DNA of 64,000 nt from Adiantum capillus-veneris (GCA_014529385.2 CM043945.1:4686312-4750311); one strand, 5' to 3'. Counted from the first letter of the stretch, positions 14,446-26,700 are shown. Numbers and translations: made by a program. Notes: generated by a model from the sequence alone, not told the origin.

Positions 14446-15369
14446 TGTTAACTGAGTCAACATTAGTTAACAAAAGATGCTAAAGACCAAAGATGTACAT
14501 ATGCACATCGAGGATGAATACAAAGAAGCAGTAAAGATTGGAGTTACACATTTTTCACATTTTCCCAAAATGGTCAAGTATTGCAAATTCCCGAATTATT
14601 TCAAGCCATTGTAATATTTTAATGTGTTATGGGCTCAATGGGAGTTCCAAGTTGTAAAGAATAGGTCAGTTACTGTGCCTAGGTAGCAGATTCAATAAGT
14701 GGTGGAGCCCTAAAGGCCTTGGGCGCCCGGACATTGCATATTTTTAACCTAGGTATATAAGGCAGTGTGTAAAAGAAATTAGGGTTCACAAGCTCATTTG
14801 TTGAGAGCACTCTTTGGTTAGAGCTCTTGAGGTGTGTGGCTATGGAGTCCTTGAGCTTCTCCTTGCTCATGAGACTTTATTAACACTAATCAATGATTCA
14901 TTCTCTCTTACTATGCCTCTCTCATGATTCTTATGATTGCCTATGATGCTTAGATTAGCTAGATCTTAACTAATTAGTGGTTAATCCCTCTCTAATCTTG
15001 TGTGATTTCTCTCTTTTGCTTGTGTGTGCATGTAGGTTTGATTGTAGTGTGGTGCTTGATAGATCTATGTGTGTGTGCTTGTAATTAGTGTGTTGCATGA
15101 TAGGATTAGTGTTTGTGTGCGTCTTGCAATCGTAGTGTGAGTGATTGGGTTGATTGGAGGTGGAGAGAAGTGGATATGGAGATTGCCCTTCATTCTAGCT
15201 TAGCTCCTCTGTAGGCCAAGAAGCTCACCTCGTAGAGTTAACCATTTGTGTTGCCACGATTAGCTCACTAACTGTGTGAGTGTTTCCATGCCCTATCCGG
15301 GTAGCTCATCCCTCCGTATTGACAATTTTGTTGGTCATTGGAGCTATTGCAACGATGGGACCCCCAACA
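14446..15369 (+). repeat. 5' LTR of RT-less element copy 1
   Basis: 924 bases, TG...CA ends, with a TATATAA box at 14754-14760. The 5' terminus TGTTAACTGA pairs with TTAGTTAACA 17 bases on, with one mismatch, forming a terminal hairpin. It matches 23674-24603 along its length with scattered substitutions and small indels. Confidence 0.93.
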
Positions 15370-15371
15370 TT

Positions 15372-15389
15372 TGGCGCCGTTGCCGGGGA
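15372..15389 (+). promoter_or_regulatory. Primer-binding site (tRNA-Asp type)
   Basis: TGGCGCCGTTGCCGGGGA lies two bases after the LTR end. From memory of the families, this 18-mer is the site complementary to tRNA-Asp used by Athila/Calypso-like plant elements. The Athila link here rests on this site only. Confidence 0.88.
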
Positions 15390-17030
15390 TGATGGCCTAC
15401 GCTAGTGTAATTGTGGCATAATTGAATGTGTTCCCTCACAAATTTCACTACTAATTCGCTTGCGTGTTTATGTTTTTGTGGATTTTGAATGTGTGTGCAT
15501 GAAGCATTGTGTTCATAATTCCCTAATGTGTAACCGTATCTTGCCAATTGTGTGTTTACACACTCTAATTTCTCACTAACCCCTTGCTAATTTGACTAAT
15601 TTTTGCTAATTTACTAAATTACTATGAAGGATTGAAGCATTTGACTATTCAATTGATCTTCAACGGAAAGGTAATTAAGGTGGTATTCTCAACCTCCCTA
15701 GAATCTAAGGATGTGTAGAATTGTGTAGAAATCCACCATGATGGAGTGTAATGTTGATGCAATGTAATGCTATGCTATGTTGATGCAATGCAATGTTGAT
15801 GTTATGGATTGAAAATTTTGCAATTATTCATTTTCACGCCGTTGTAATGCCGAAATTTTTAAGATTTTGTGGCGCATGAATTTGACAAGTTTCAATTGCT
15901 AATTGGTGAATGTGTGTTGCTACTTGGATGCCTAATTGAGTTGATGGCATGCTTGGATGGTCAATTTCAAGTGTGTGTGCACAAATCAAGTGTGTGTGCA
16001 TTCTAATTGAGTGTGTGTATGCTAATTTTAAGTGTGTGCACTATTTTGCTCATGTTTGAGCACCTAGAAATCAATGTGTGCGTTGTGATTTTTCAATTGT
16101 GATGATTGATGTGTGTTGTGCTTATGCCCAACTAATGATTTGTGAAGTCACATTGCAAATCTGACAAGTTTAACCCTTTTGTGTGCGCACCTAAAGATTG
16201 GTAAAAACTGCCAATTTTTTAGTGTGTGTGTGCCTAAAAAGTGTTAGATTTGCATGATTGATTCATATTTTGATTGCATAATTGATGTGTGTAATGATTA
16301 ATTTCTGCGTTTTTGTGCTCAAAACAGGGATTTACACATTTCAATTGCGTTAATTTTTGACCTTTGTCGGTAATTTTGTCGGTTTAATTGTTTAGTCTTG
16401 ATTTATTTGATAAAATTGATGGCAATTGAATTGATGTGATTTTGGCAATTTTTATTGGCTGCACTATTCCCCAATGTGTGGAGAATTTGTAGAATTTTTT
16501 TGGGTATTTTTCGGATAGTTTTTGCATTTTTTTGGTAATTTTTGTATTAAGATTTTGGTTAATTCCAAAAAAAAAAGATATTTTGTGATATTTACGAGCT
16601 GCTTTGTGTGTGCGTTTTTATGGCATCATTTTGTTTGCATTTGTGCCCTCCGTGGTCGAGTTTTGAGCGTTTTGCTATTTCCGAGGGCTGGGTTGACGAT
16701 TTTGTCGAATTTGGTGTTTTCGAAAAAAACTGCTATTTTCGGTGTGCTTTTGCGTGTCGGAAATGCTCTGTTGTGCATGATGATGATTTTCTAAGATTCC
16801 TAGAAATTTTCGGGAATTTTTTGGACTTTTTTGGCAATTTTTGGACTTTTCGGGTAATTTTTGGCACTTGGAAAAAAAAACTCACAAAATAAAAAGCCGG
16901 GTTCGAGTTACGACGCCCGTTCCTGGCGGTGCATAAACTTCCGGTGGATAGATCTTTACGATTTGCTGGGGTAATTATTGCCGACAATAAGATTCTCTTT
17001 CTTCTTCTTTTCGGGTGAACACCACCCATC

Positions 17031-17077
17031 ACACACACACACACACACGCTACCATCCACTCAACTCTCTCTAACAC

Positions 17078-17109
<32 letters not shown>
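17031..17109. repeat. (CA)n and (CT)n microsatellites
   Basis: A CA run at about 17031-17048 and a CT run at about 17081-17109 within the leader. Confidence 0.9.
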
Positions 17110-17112
<3 letters not shown>

Positions 17113-17402
17113 TATTCTCTCTTCCCGGGGTCCAATGTATTTTAACCGGCTGAAATCATAAGATCTCGGTTAGATTTTGAGCTTGCCTTGAAGAAAACCA
17201 AGCAAATTTACGCAAGTTTTTGTGTAAATATCAACAAAAGCTTCAAATTTTGACCTAAAAAACCTATAGGATTTCAAGTTGCCCTTATTTTCTTCGATTA
17301 GAAAAAAGTATTTTTCTAGCCCTGTACCTCTCCCATCTCTCCCTTCATCTCTCACTCTCTCTCCCTTATTCTCCCACTGCCCCGTGAGAACTCCCTCTAA
17401 CC

Positions 17403-17505
<103 letters not shown>

Positions 17506-17624
17506 CTCTCTTTTGTCGCACTCACTCTCTCTCCCTCTCTCGTTGACCAGTGCTGGAGGCAGTCCACGCACCTTCATTCGCGCTGCAGGAGCACAGCGGG
17601 TAGGTAAGGATAGGTAAGCCAGGT

Positions 17625-18340
17625 AATAAGTTTTTATTTATTTTTTTGCATAATACAAACATAGAAAACAATTAAAAAAACTCATTCAAAAATCCAATAA
17701 AAAATAATTTAAAAAAGGGTTTTTAAAAAAACACAAAAAACATTAAAAAACCATAGAAAGAATAAAAAACAAAATATTCCAATAAAAATAAAAATAAAAA
17801 CAAAGATAATAAAAATTAGAAAAATCAAATAGATTACGAAAAGGAATTAGAAATTTACAAAATCCAAAAATTAAATAAAAAAATCAAAAGAACCATTAAA
17901 AATTTCACAATGAAATAGAAAAGCATAAAAAATTCACCAAAAAAAGAAACATCTTCGAAAATTCTATAAAAAATAAAAATAAAAAGTTGACAGAAAAAAT
18001 CATAAAAAGAGTGAAAAACTCAAAGAAACCCTTAAATTCACGGGAAAAAATTAGAAAAATTCAGAAAAAAGTAAAAAGCACATAGAAAAATCATTTAAAA
18101 TGCAAAAATTCACAAATAATCACACAAATAAAAAACAATCACAGATAAATCATTAAAAAACATAAAAAATTCAAAAAAATCAACCAAAACAAAAAATCAC
18201 AAAAAATATTGTAAAATCAAAACTTTCCCAAAAAGAATCATAAAAAAATACTTTAAAAAAAGAAAATTCAAAATTTTATGAAAAAATTTAGAAAAATAAA
18301 AAGAAAATCGTCGGAAGTGCCAAAAAAGACGAAAAAGCCA
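17625..18340. repeat. A-rich low-complexity tract
   Basis: About 700 bases dominated by AAAAAT, CATAAAAAA and CAAAAAATC words on the plus strand, with very few T runs. Strand asymmetry is extreme and opposite to the T-rich text at 16400-16880. It is part of the element's leader. Confidence 0.85.
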
Positions 18341-18984
18341 GAACGAGCCAGAAAGTGTTAGAAAAGCAAAAAACAAAGCCGAAAAGACGGTACACAGAGC
18401 AAACACCGCAAGTCGATAATTACACCGTGCAAAGCAAAATAGTACAACCGGAAAAAGGCAGCGGAAAAATAAACTCAAAGAAGTGAGGGGGAGACAAATT
18501 TCTAATTTTGTCAGTATCGAGCCAAAAATTGACAAATCAGAATTGTAAACTCATCGAAGCTTAGAATTTTGAGCTAGATTTGGGGATCTCCTTGGGAACT
18601 GGAATTGAAGTAATTTGGCCAAGAATATTATTATTCTAGCTAAATTTTGACAGAGTTTCTGCGATTCGATCAAGGAGATGGAAGTGAACGTGCACGCTAT
18701 AAATTGGCTAGTGCAAGCAATTGCATTGAAAATCGAGCTTCTAACAGGGCCACAACTCACATGTGATTGCAGATTAGGCTGTTCAAAGCCCAACTTTTCA
18801 TCGTTTCAAAAGTTGCAATTAATTTTGACAAAGTCAAGCTAGAGTTAATCAACTCTTGTGAGTTTGAAGAGCAGTCAACTGCAAAGTGCTTTAGCTAAAG
18901 CAGTTAATCAAAACCGAGCAGGATAAATTCTGTTAATCAACACTAGCATCTGCTAGGGGGACAATTTTTACAAAACCCTTCGAA

Positions 18985-20270
18985 ATGGACTCAAATCGAG
19001 CCAAGAATTCACGTACAACAGAGCAAGCAAGCAGCAGTGACAACACATGCACAACTGCATAAGATCGGCTTTTACAGCTATATGGCTACAATAGAAATAA
19101 TATCTTATATGCAGTTTCAAAAGTCCATAGATACTTGATGAGCAGTAAAAGCAGCACAGGAGCCAAGATCCTATTGATCAGAGTAAAGCCAAATTTAGAG
19201 AACTCCTAGATCTTCACAGACTTCAGTGGAGCCACGTATTGCAAGCTTGAAGATGAAGTGCGGATAGAAGTGCAAAAAATTGACCAAAGTGGTCAAGATG
19301 GAGCGGTCTACAGCTTGATGCTAAGTGTTTTGAAAGAAGATGTCGACAACTTGGCAAGTACAGAAGCTGAAACTTCTCAACTAGAGCTTGACATGACAAA
19401 GCCAGTTGAAATAGCACCGGCCATGTTATATTGCTCAGATTGTGGTAAAAAAGGTGGACATTTTTCTAAAGATTGTCAAAGAAATCCTAACAACAGAGAT
19501 ACATCAATTGCCAAGCAAGGCACAAAGCAAATTGGAAATGCGAATCTTGATGTAAGTGCATCTAACTCGTCACTTTTAATGCAATCAAATTCTGCATTAC
19601 CGTTAGAAGCACCAGTAAAAACATTGTAAGTTCAAAATGAGCAGAGAGATGCACAGACACCTGAAAAGCTTAAAATTGATCCTTTGAACAACAAATTCTT
19701 CCATGAATTTAGTCAAGGTGTCGAGATATCGTCGAAGGTTGAAAAGAATGTTAAATTTGTAAATGATTTTGCATCCATTGCCACAAGTGTGCAATCATTC
19801 ACGAGTCTAAGGGACACACAAACAAAATGATGTTAGCATTGTATGGCACACATGATTCATATGCGCACTATGTAGACCAAAAAGGGAAACTGTACAAAAA
19901 GGATCAACCAATGTTTGAACGACCCACATACCAGCTCATAGAAGTGCGTCCAATGATAGATAAAAAAGGATGGTTCATTTCAGAGGAAAGAATCTATTAT
20001 AGCCCATCCTCTCTAGAGCTGAAGGATATTACCCGAGTGAACCTAGAAATCTGTTCAGAGTCAAACTCTTCTCCACATTGGAAATCAAACTTCGATGTTG
20101 TGACCAAATGAACATATATTTTGACCAAAACAGTCGTAGATATAGACAAGAGTCTAGCATCTATGATGACTTGGGTTCTGAGACCACAGAAGTCCATATC
20201 ATAGGAGAACCATGGGATAGACAATATCAGGGTAAAGATAATGCTATCTACAACTTGACTTAGGAAATAA
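18985..20270 (+). pseudogene. Gag of RT-less element copy 1 (decayed)
   Basis: The frame starts at ATG 18985 (MDSNRAKNSR) and runs through stops near 19060 and 19207 into an open stretch, 19258-19629. That stretch carries YCSDCGKKGGHFSKDC, a CCHC zinc knuckle with five instead of four residues between the second Cys and His. The frame then shifts: 19827-20111 encodes MMLALYGTHDSYAHYVDQKG and SEERIYYSPSSLEL, and 20078-20263 encodes YFDQNSRRYRQESSIYDDL and GEPWDRQYQGKDNAIYNL. The last block is conserved in the minus-strand copy near 41880-41930. The knuckle fits RNA packaging, but the conserved block after it is not a domain I know. At least two frameshifts and several stops make it non-functional. 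Confidence 0.7.
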
Positions 20271-20650
20271 TTTGTCATGTTTCAAGGAGATACATAGGAA
20301 ACTATGCAGAAGGTTTATAGATGCCAAACATCAACAGTGCTACCCAAAGTGTACCTTCACAGTCCCAAAAGGTGAGACTAAACAAGAGACAAACAATTTT
20401 GAACTCTTACAATGAAGCAGGCTATAGTAATCACCCTAGGAAGGGGGGAGCTGCAAATCCATCAAGCTAAGCTTATGTCCCAGGAGATGATACAACAGTT
20501 AGGAGCCCTAGAGATTCTAGTCGATAGACCTCTTCAAAACAGAAACCATTGAAAGATCATATGGTTGTTGGAAGTTTCCAATTGATCTAGATTCCATCAG
20601 AGTCTGTAGACAAATGCTTATATGAAGATCATCAGGGACAAAAGTTTCAT

Positions 20651-22687
20651 TTGATCTCCACAAGTCAAAGTCAAAAGCCAACAAAGACCATAGTGTTCAA
20701 ACAGCTACATGTGATCAAGCTCACATATGCATATCAAGATGCACATGGTAATGAATATCAGCAAGATCATGACCTTGTACAAACCCATACGGATGGCACA
20801 CCGACTGAAGTCAAAGACTATATGAAGATGATGCAAGGCCTCAAGCTACGAGAACAGGTGACAAAGAAGTCAAAGTCAATCGGAGCTAAAGTCAAGAAAG
20901 CTATACAAAGGTCACCACCAAAATCTCCTCCGAAGACACAGATTTTTCCAGAAAGTACAATGGATATATTAAGATCAAAGGTTACTCAAATGTGGATGGA
21001 TAATGCTCATCAATTGCAAACAAAAAGTGCAATATCACAGTCATATGAGTCAACATCAATTCAAGTAGGTGTTCAAAGCAAAGAAAATGCAGATAAAGTT
21101 CAACCAAAGGACACTGCCACACCAAAAGAAGTCAATTCAGACACAAATCTTGAGAAGATCAAGTGCAACATTGTTGGTGAAAACAAAGAAAAGCTGTTAA
21201 GAGAAGTAAAGCTAGATTTTTAGTTAGAAAAGAACCTCATGTATTTTTGCACTTGGAAAATATGTGGCCAACCACAGCTGGAAGATTCTCCTGAATTTGT
21301 GAGCATATCAGGAAACAAACAAGTAGAATGCTGGGGAATCATCTCCACCACCATTGAAGTAAGTTCACAAATCATCACAGCTCAATTCCACGTGATCACA
21401 GGAAAGGATATGCCAGAGGAAATCATAATGGGAATGCCAATGGCCTAGGAGATGCTAGAGATACAAAGTTCAAACATGATGGATTCATCACAGACAACAA
21501 AGAATGGATATCAACACTGGTCACCTGCGAACGACAACACAAGGTCCTCAAGCACAATTAAAATGGAGACCAATGCCAAAGCAAAGCTTATTGAAGATGA
21601 TTCATCTCCATCAAATAGAACTTCAGAAGAGATTAAAGAAATTTAGGCAATAGCAAGTGTAGATCAAACATAGCAAAGAGAAACCACAATAGCTGTTGAG
21701 CAAAGAATTCCACCAAAGCTAGAAGTTAAGAAGGATGAGGTTGCACACAACCAAGAAGGTATAGGAAGTCCAAAGATCAAGACATTGCCAGCTAAATCAG
21801 ATGAAGAAAGTTAGATTGGAAGACAGAGTCTCAAGCTACCCTCCATAAAGACACAACTAGACCAAGATGAGACCATGGCAAAAGTAGGACAAAGATCTTC
21901 AATAGAACTAGAAATGAGAATACCTATAGTTCTCAGTAGTACAAAAGGAGCAAGTGTCAAATGCAATGCTCTATTGGATAAAGAAGCAAATTGCAATATG
22001 GTTGCAAACAACATCCAGAGCATTCTAGAGATTACTCAGGGCAAGATGGATAATAGAGAAATCATGGGTAAGGCTACATGTCAAGAAGAAATGGTTGCTA
22101 CCCTTAGCATCCAAAATCATGAAGAGCAAGTAAAGTTTCAAGTGAAGCCTTCAAAGGAAATGCTTGCATATGTCATCCTTGGACATTAGTGGTTAGACCA
22201 ACACAAGGCCTACAAAGAAGATACAATGCTAATACTCTCTTTTCCAAGAGGTAGCAAGCAACATTTACAAGTGCCGTTAATGCTAGATTCAGAGTTGCAA
22301 AAGTCACAATAATCGAAGACAAATCTTGAAGACAAAGGTAAAGCTAAAGTGGAACCTAGAGCTCAACAAAGTCAACAAAGGATATACAAAGGTCATCAAG
22401 AGATTTGGATTCCTAAGTCTTCTAATGCTCCTAGTCAAAAGCCAATTGCCGACAACCAACAGAGGCCTACAACAACATCAAATACTTCTTACAACATGCC
22501 TTATTGGAGAATCAAACAGATAATGGAGTCTTCACAGTAAAAAAAGGACAACCCAATCAATGAGAATGCAGATTCGAAGAAGATAAAACAGGTATGGCAA
22601 AAGAAACCTTCAATGCCAACTTGGTCCTTCAAGTTGGCATTACTTTTACCTGAAGAAATGTTTGTAATAAGCACGAGAATGTAAAAA
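20651..22687 (+). pseudogene. Lysine-rich linker plus two retropepsin-like domains (copy 1, decayed)
   Basis: One frame runs through several stops. It begins with a 190-residue basic, PPKSPPK-containing segment (20651-21223). Next, 21239-21448 ends QFHVITGKDMPEEIIMGMPM, resembling the C-terminal half of a retropepsin (ILGMPWL-like). After a low-complexity linker, 21875-22290 has CNALLDKEANCNMV and later AYVILGH-stop-WLDQHKA, the shape of a second retropepsin with ALLD and the LGxxWL flap-end motif. The catalytic triad is DKE where D-T/S-G is expected, and the other copy has the same. A tail SRRIYKGHQEIWIPKS-like segment ends the frame at 22687. Relative to copy 2, about 0.7 kb is missing near 22355. 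The two-protease reading is inferred from motifs. Confidence 0.6.
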
Positions 22688-22689
22688 GT

Positions 22690-23659
22690 CAAGTTGCGAG
22701 AGTGCAAAAAACACTCTTTGGCATAGTCAAAGTCGGACTACTGAGCCATAAAATGAGCAAAGCATTAGTCCCAAAGATTCAAGTCATATTAAACTATGTG
22801 CTAAGAGTCGTAGTTATTAGGCTTACACGCTCAAGATGGAAGGGTTGATCATATCTAAAGTCATGTCGCTCATGCTAGATGAGATGAGCATAAGAGTCGA
22901 AGTCTATTAACTTACAATTGGTGGAGTGTCGTAGAGTCCAACACTCACACACAGTGCACAGTAATATGAGAGCACATATCCTCGTCAATGAAAATCATTC
23001 TTAAAGGGGTTCCAACTTGCAAAGCCATGTCATATGATTTTATAGCTACACCATCTTTCTGAAGAACCCCTCAAAATCTTTCTTGCACAGCATATTGTTT
23101 TCCATGCATTTTTGTGTATGCATATATAGGATGTCCCATCATTGGACATATGCATTAGACAATCTTTTTTGCTTCCAGCTATGCACCTTGAGTGGACTAC
23201 AACATGAAAACCAATGTTCCATCATGCTGCCCTCTCACATTTGCTGCCTTTTTATTTTCATATCTATGAGCAAATAATCCCTTCAGTACTTTATTAATAT
23301 TTCCCATGCTAATAAGTACTCCAATAATGCGCTTATCCCAAAGGCACTTTTTTCCCACTAGGTTTTTTCCCTTTGGTCATCCAGGTATTAGACCCTAATT
23401 TAGAACCTCATCATTCTAATTCCCTTGTACATACTTTTCATAAATAAAAATCAGCCTCATCATTATGCTATTACAATGAACAAATGCAACATCATCTCTC
23501 ACATCAGACATATTCGGACCAATGAAGATGCTACAACAAATTGACCCTCATCAACAAATCCAACGAAAAATGAAGACAATCAGCCATCAACAACCAATCA
23601 AAAACCTTCCACAGCCTCCACGGACACTTTTCAATAGTGCCCAAAGATGGGCACTAAAA
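22690..23659 (+). other. 3' untranslated region of RT-less element copy 1
   Basis: About 1 kb without supported coding. A segment at about 23083-23275 is clearly conserved in the minus-strand copy (38150-38390), including a short frame reading MSHHWTYALD and CSIMLPSHICCLF in both. Shared ancestry alone may explain this. Confidence 0.6.
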
Positions 23660-23673
23660 TCGGAAGGGGGGAA
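23660..23673 (+). promoter_or_regulatory. Polypurine tract of copy 1
   Basis: TCGGAAGGGGGGAA immediately before the 3' LTR. The same sequence, reversed, flanks the LTR at 37727. Confidence 0.9.
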
Positions 23674-24603
23674 TGTTAACTGAGTCAACGTCAGTTAACA
23701 GAAGCTGCTAAAGAGCGAAGACGTACGAATGCACATCAAGGATGAATACAAAGAAGCACTAAAGATTGGAGTTACACATTCGTTTTCCCAAAATGGTCAA
23801 GTATTGTAAATTCTCAAATTATTTCAAGCCATTGTAATACTTTAATGTGTTACGGGCTCAATGGGAGTTCCAAGCTGTAAAGAATAGGTTAGTTACTGTG
23901 CCTACGTAGCAGATTCAGTAAGTGGTGGAGCCCTAAAGGCCTTGGGTGCCTAGACATTGCATATTTTTAACCTAGGTATATAAGGCAGTGTGTAAAAGAA
24001 ATTAGGGTTTTCAAGCTCATTTGTTGAGAGCACTCTTTGGTGAGAGCTCTTGAGGTGTGTGGCTATGGAGTCCTTGAGCTTCTCCTTGCTCATGAGACTT
24101 GATTAACACTAATCAATGATTCATTTTGTCTCACTATGCCTCTCTCATGCTTCTTATGATTGCCTATGATGCTTAGACTAGCTAGATCTTAGCTAATTAG
24201 TGGTTAATCCCTCTCTAATCTTGTGTGATTGTCCTCTTTTTCTTGTGTGTGCATGTAGGTTTGATTGGAGTGTGGTGCTCGATAGATCTATGTGTGTGTG
24301 CACTTGCGATTAGTGTGTTGCGTGCATGATAGGATTAGTGTTGTGTGTGTCTTGCAATCGTAGTGTGTGTGATTGGGTTGATTGGAGGTGGATAGAAGTG
24401 GATATGGAGATTGCCCTTCATTGTTGCGGCTTAGCTCCTCCATAGGCCGAGAAGCTCACCTCTTAGAGTTAACCATTTGTGTTTCCATGATTAGCTCACT
24501 AACCGTGTGAGTGTTTCCATGCCCTAGCTGGGTAGCTCATCCCTCCGTAGTAGTGACAATTTTGTCGGTCATTGGAGCTATTGCAACGATGGGACCCCCA
24601 ACA
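23674..24603 (+). repeat. 3' LTR of RT-less element copy 1
   Basis: 930 bases, TG...CA. The terminal TGTTAACTGA and TCAGTTAACA form a perfect 10-bp inverted repeat with a 7-base loop. A TATATAA box lies at 23977-23983. AGTAA follows at 24604-24608, completing the target duplication. Confidence 0.93.
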
Positions 24604-24608
24604 AGTAA

Positions 24609-25069
24609 CACACCACTTGGACACTCGGTCTAATACCTGCATGTAGCTTGGATGTGGAGGCAGTTTGCATGCTCTCTGATTATGATAGATCATGGATTTC
24701 CAGTCCAGTGCCATCCGCCTGGCCCCCACATATAGCATCTAAAATCTTTCCAAATCTGAGTAAATCATTTCATCATCTAGATACGTGTAAATCTGGAGAT
24801 GATTTTTCTTCCTCAGAGTTTATTGAGCATGAGAAATCTAGTGGAATGTGTATGGTTAGGCTCAGAGTCAAATTCTATAATGGTGTTCTTGCCTTTAGCA
24901 TTCTTGTTCTGACTCTAAGCTACCTGTTGTCCTGCAATTGGTTGTTGATTGGTAGATGGGCCCTACTACTGTTGGGAGTCAGTGCCTGCAGGTGGCTCTC
25001 GATCTTTATTCTTCCCATCTCTACCTTGGTCTAAACTCTATCCTCCCATTGGTGTTGAACCTCTTGCTA
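24609..25069 (-). other. Downstream continuation of the coiled-coil frame, heavily decayed
   Basis: Minus-strand translation continues from the acidic end of the coiled-coil frame with several stops and no recognised motif. It leads up to the insertion point of the element at 14446-24603. Confidence 0.3.
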
Positions 25070-26101
25070 TTATCTTGGAGCATCATTATCATCATCATCT
25101 TTAGGAGACTCTTCTCCTACTGTATCTTCTTGGTCATCATCCTCATCATATTCTTCATTTCTATTCTTTTGATTGTCCAAATACTTAGAGAGAGCCTCAT
25201 TGACCAGTGTTGTAGTGTAGTCACAAGCCTTTTCTTGTAAATCAGATTGGCTTGATTTGATTATATTTTTTGGGCCACTCATATTTAATGTCAAATTTCC
25301 ATCTTTGTCCATTATCTGTACTAAAGAATGATAAATATACGTCTCCAAGAAGGCTTATTTTATCACATGATGTTTTTGGTGAAGCTTCTTATGACCTTCC
25401 CTTTTCACATTCAGCGTTGATTTGAATTGTTTAGCTGTTTGCTGAGCAATTTCTTTCTCCTCCTCCATGCATTGAGATGTTTGTTGAGGAATCCTTTTCT
25501 CCTTCTCCATGGAAGTGTTTGCATTGGTTAGTTTATTTATCTTCTTCTAAAGAAAGTCCACTTCTCTGGTGTGCTATTGCTACTTAAGTTGTAAACTCAT
25601 AATCTATTTGTCCCATTCAATGCATTCCTTTTTGAGTGGTTCCAGCTCAACTTTGTTCTTTTGTAGTTCTTCCTTAAGGTTGTCCACTTCATGACTATAA
25701 ATGGATGCTTGCGCTTCCATCATCTAGCCTATAGAATTTACAATTGTGTATCAGCTTGATTGGATAGTTGCAGCACAACATTGTGTATTGACTTATGAAT
25801 CTATCTAATATGTCTCACAGACCATCATGGGAAAATCATAGGGCAGTGTAACCCTATCAAGCTTCTTCATAACCAATTGTTCTTTAAGTGGCTGCTTAAG
25901 GAGACAATGAAGCCTATCCAATTTGACAATTAGCATTGGATTGGTATTTGGGGCTGGTTATAAGCCACTACCTGATGCCTACATCTTCTCTCCATCTACC
26001 CGGGCATTGGTTTAAGCCTAATATGTGTTGATATCTTCCAATTCCTTAGGCTCTTCTTGCACATTGATCTATCCTTGGGCCATATTTACGCATAAATTCA
26101 T
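25070..26101 (-). pseudogene. Unrecognised coiled-coil protein frame, broken by stops
   Basis: A single minus-strand frame can be followed from ATG 26101 (or 26083, MAQG) to TAA at 25070-25072 without a frameshift, interrupted by about a dozen stops. Visible blocks include QEEPKELEDINTY, LDRLHCLLKQPLKEQLVMKK and LDRVTLPYDFPMMVCETY, then heptad-like EVDNLKEELQKNKVELEPLK and MEKEKRIPQQTSQCMEEEKE, then a Gly-Asn-Leu segment and an acidic C-terminus (EEYDEDDDQEDTVGEES, DDDDND). Stops sit where Gln or Arg codons would read naturally, suggesting C-to-T decay. I do not recognise the family. It may be a gag-like or accessory protein of an older element. Confidence 0.5.
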
Positions 26102-26109
26102 TACAAGTT

Positions 26110-26700
26110 GTATTCCAGAATAATGTTTGAATACTCGTATTTTTATTTTTTGATCGAAAGATCTTTGGATCAAAAAATAATTCAATTGAAGTCTTTCTCG
26201 ATCAAAGAAAGTACTTATAAAAGAAAAAATTGTCAATTTTGATCGCAATCATCAATTGCCACTTCCGTTGTCATATTTTCAATGACTACCATTAGGAGTG
26301 GTCACGTAGTGTAGAGCACTACTGAGGTATAACTTTTCACTTATTTGTGTGTAAATTTTCTATGTTGTGCCATACATGTGTGGTGTAGTAGTTTCTCTCT
26401 CACCACCACCGAGTTGGATTGCAGGAGGCTATAGGTCACTTCGTGGTGTGCAACCATACGACTCACTCCAAAAGTAAGTAGGATTTAGTCACTCTTCCAG
26501 TGTTGTGCATCCACATGGCTCACTTCAAGGAAGGGTTTTAAGAAAAACTTAGATTCTCACTCGTGTGGTGTAGCAGTTTATCTGTCACCATAAAGCTGAG
26601 TTAGAATTTAGTGGTGGACTTGTGGAATGATGTAGGCATGATGCTACACCTCAGCTCATAGTGACCTATAGGATTCTTGATCTTATATCACGACACATCA
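26110..26700. other. No recognisable gene
   Basis: Contains a short inverted element (TTTTTTGATCGAAAGATC near 26148, and the GATCAAAAAATAA that follows) and some recurring GTGTAG-containing words near 26380 and 26570, but nothing assignable. Confidence 0.4.
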
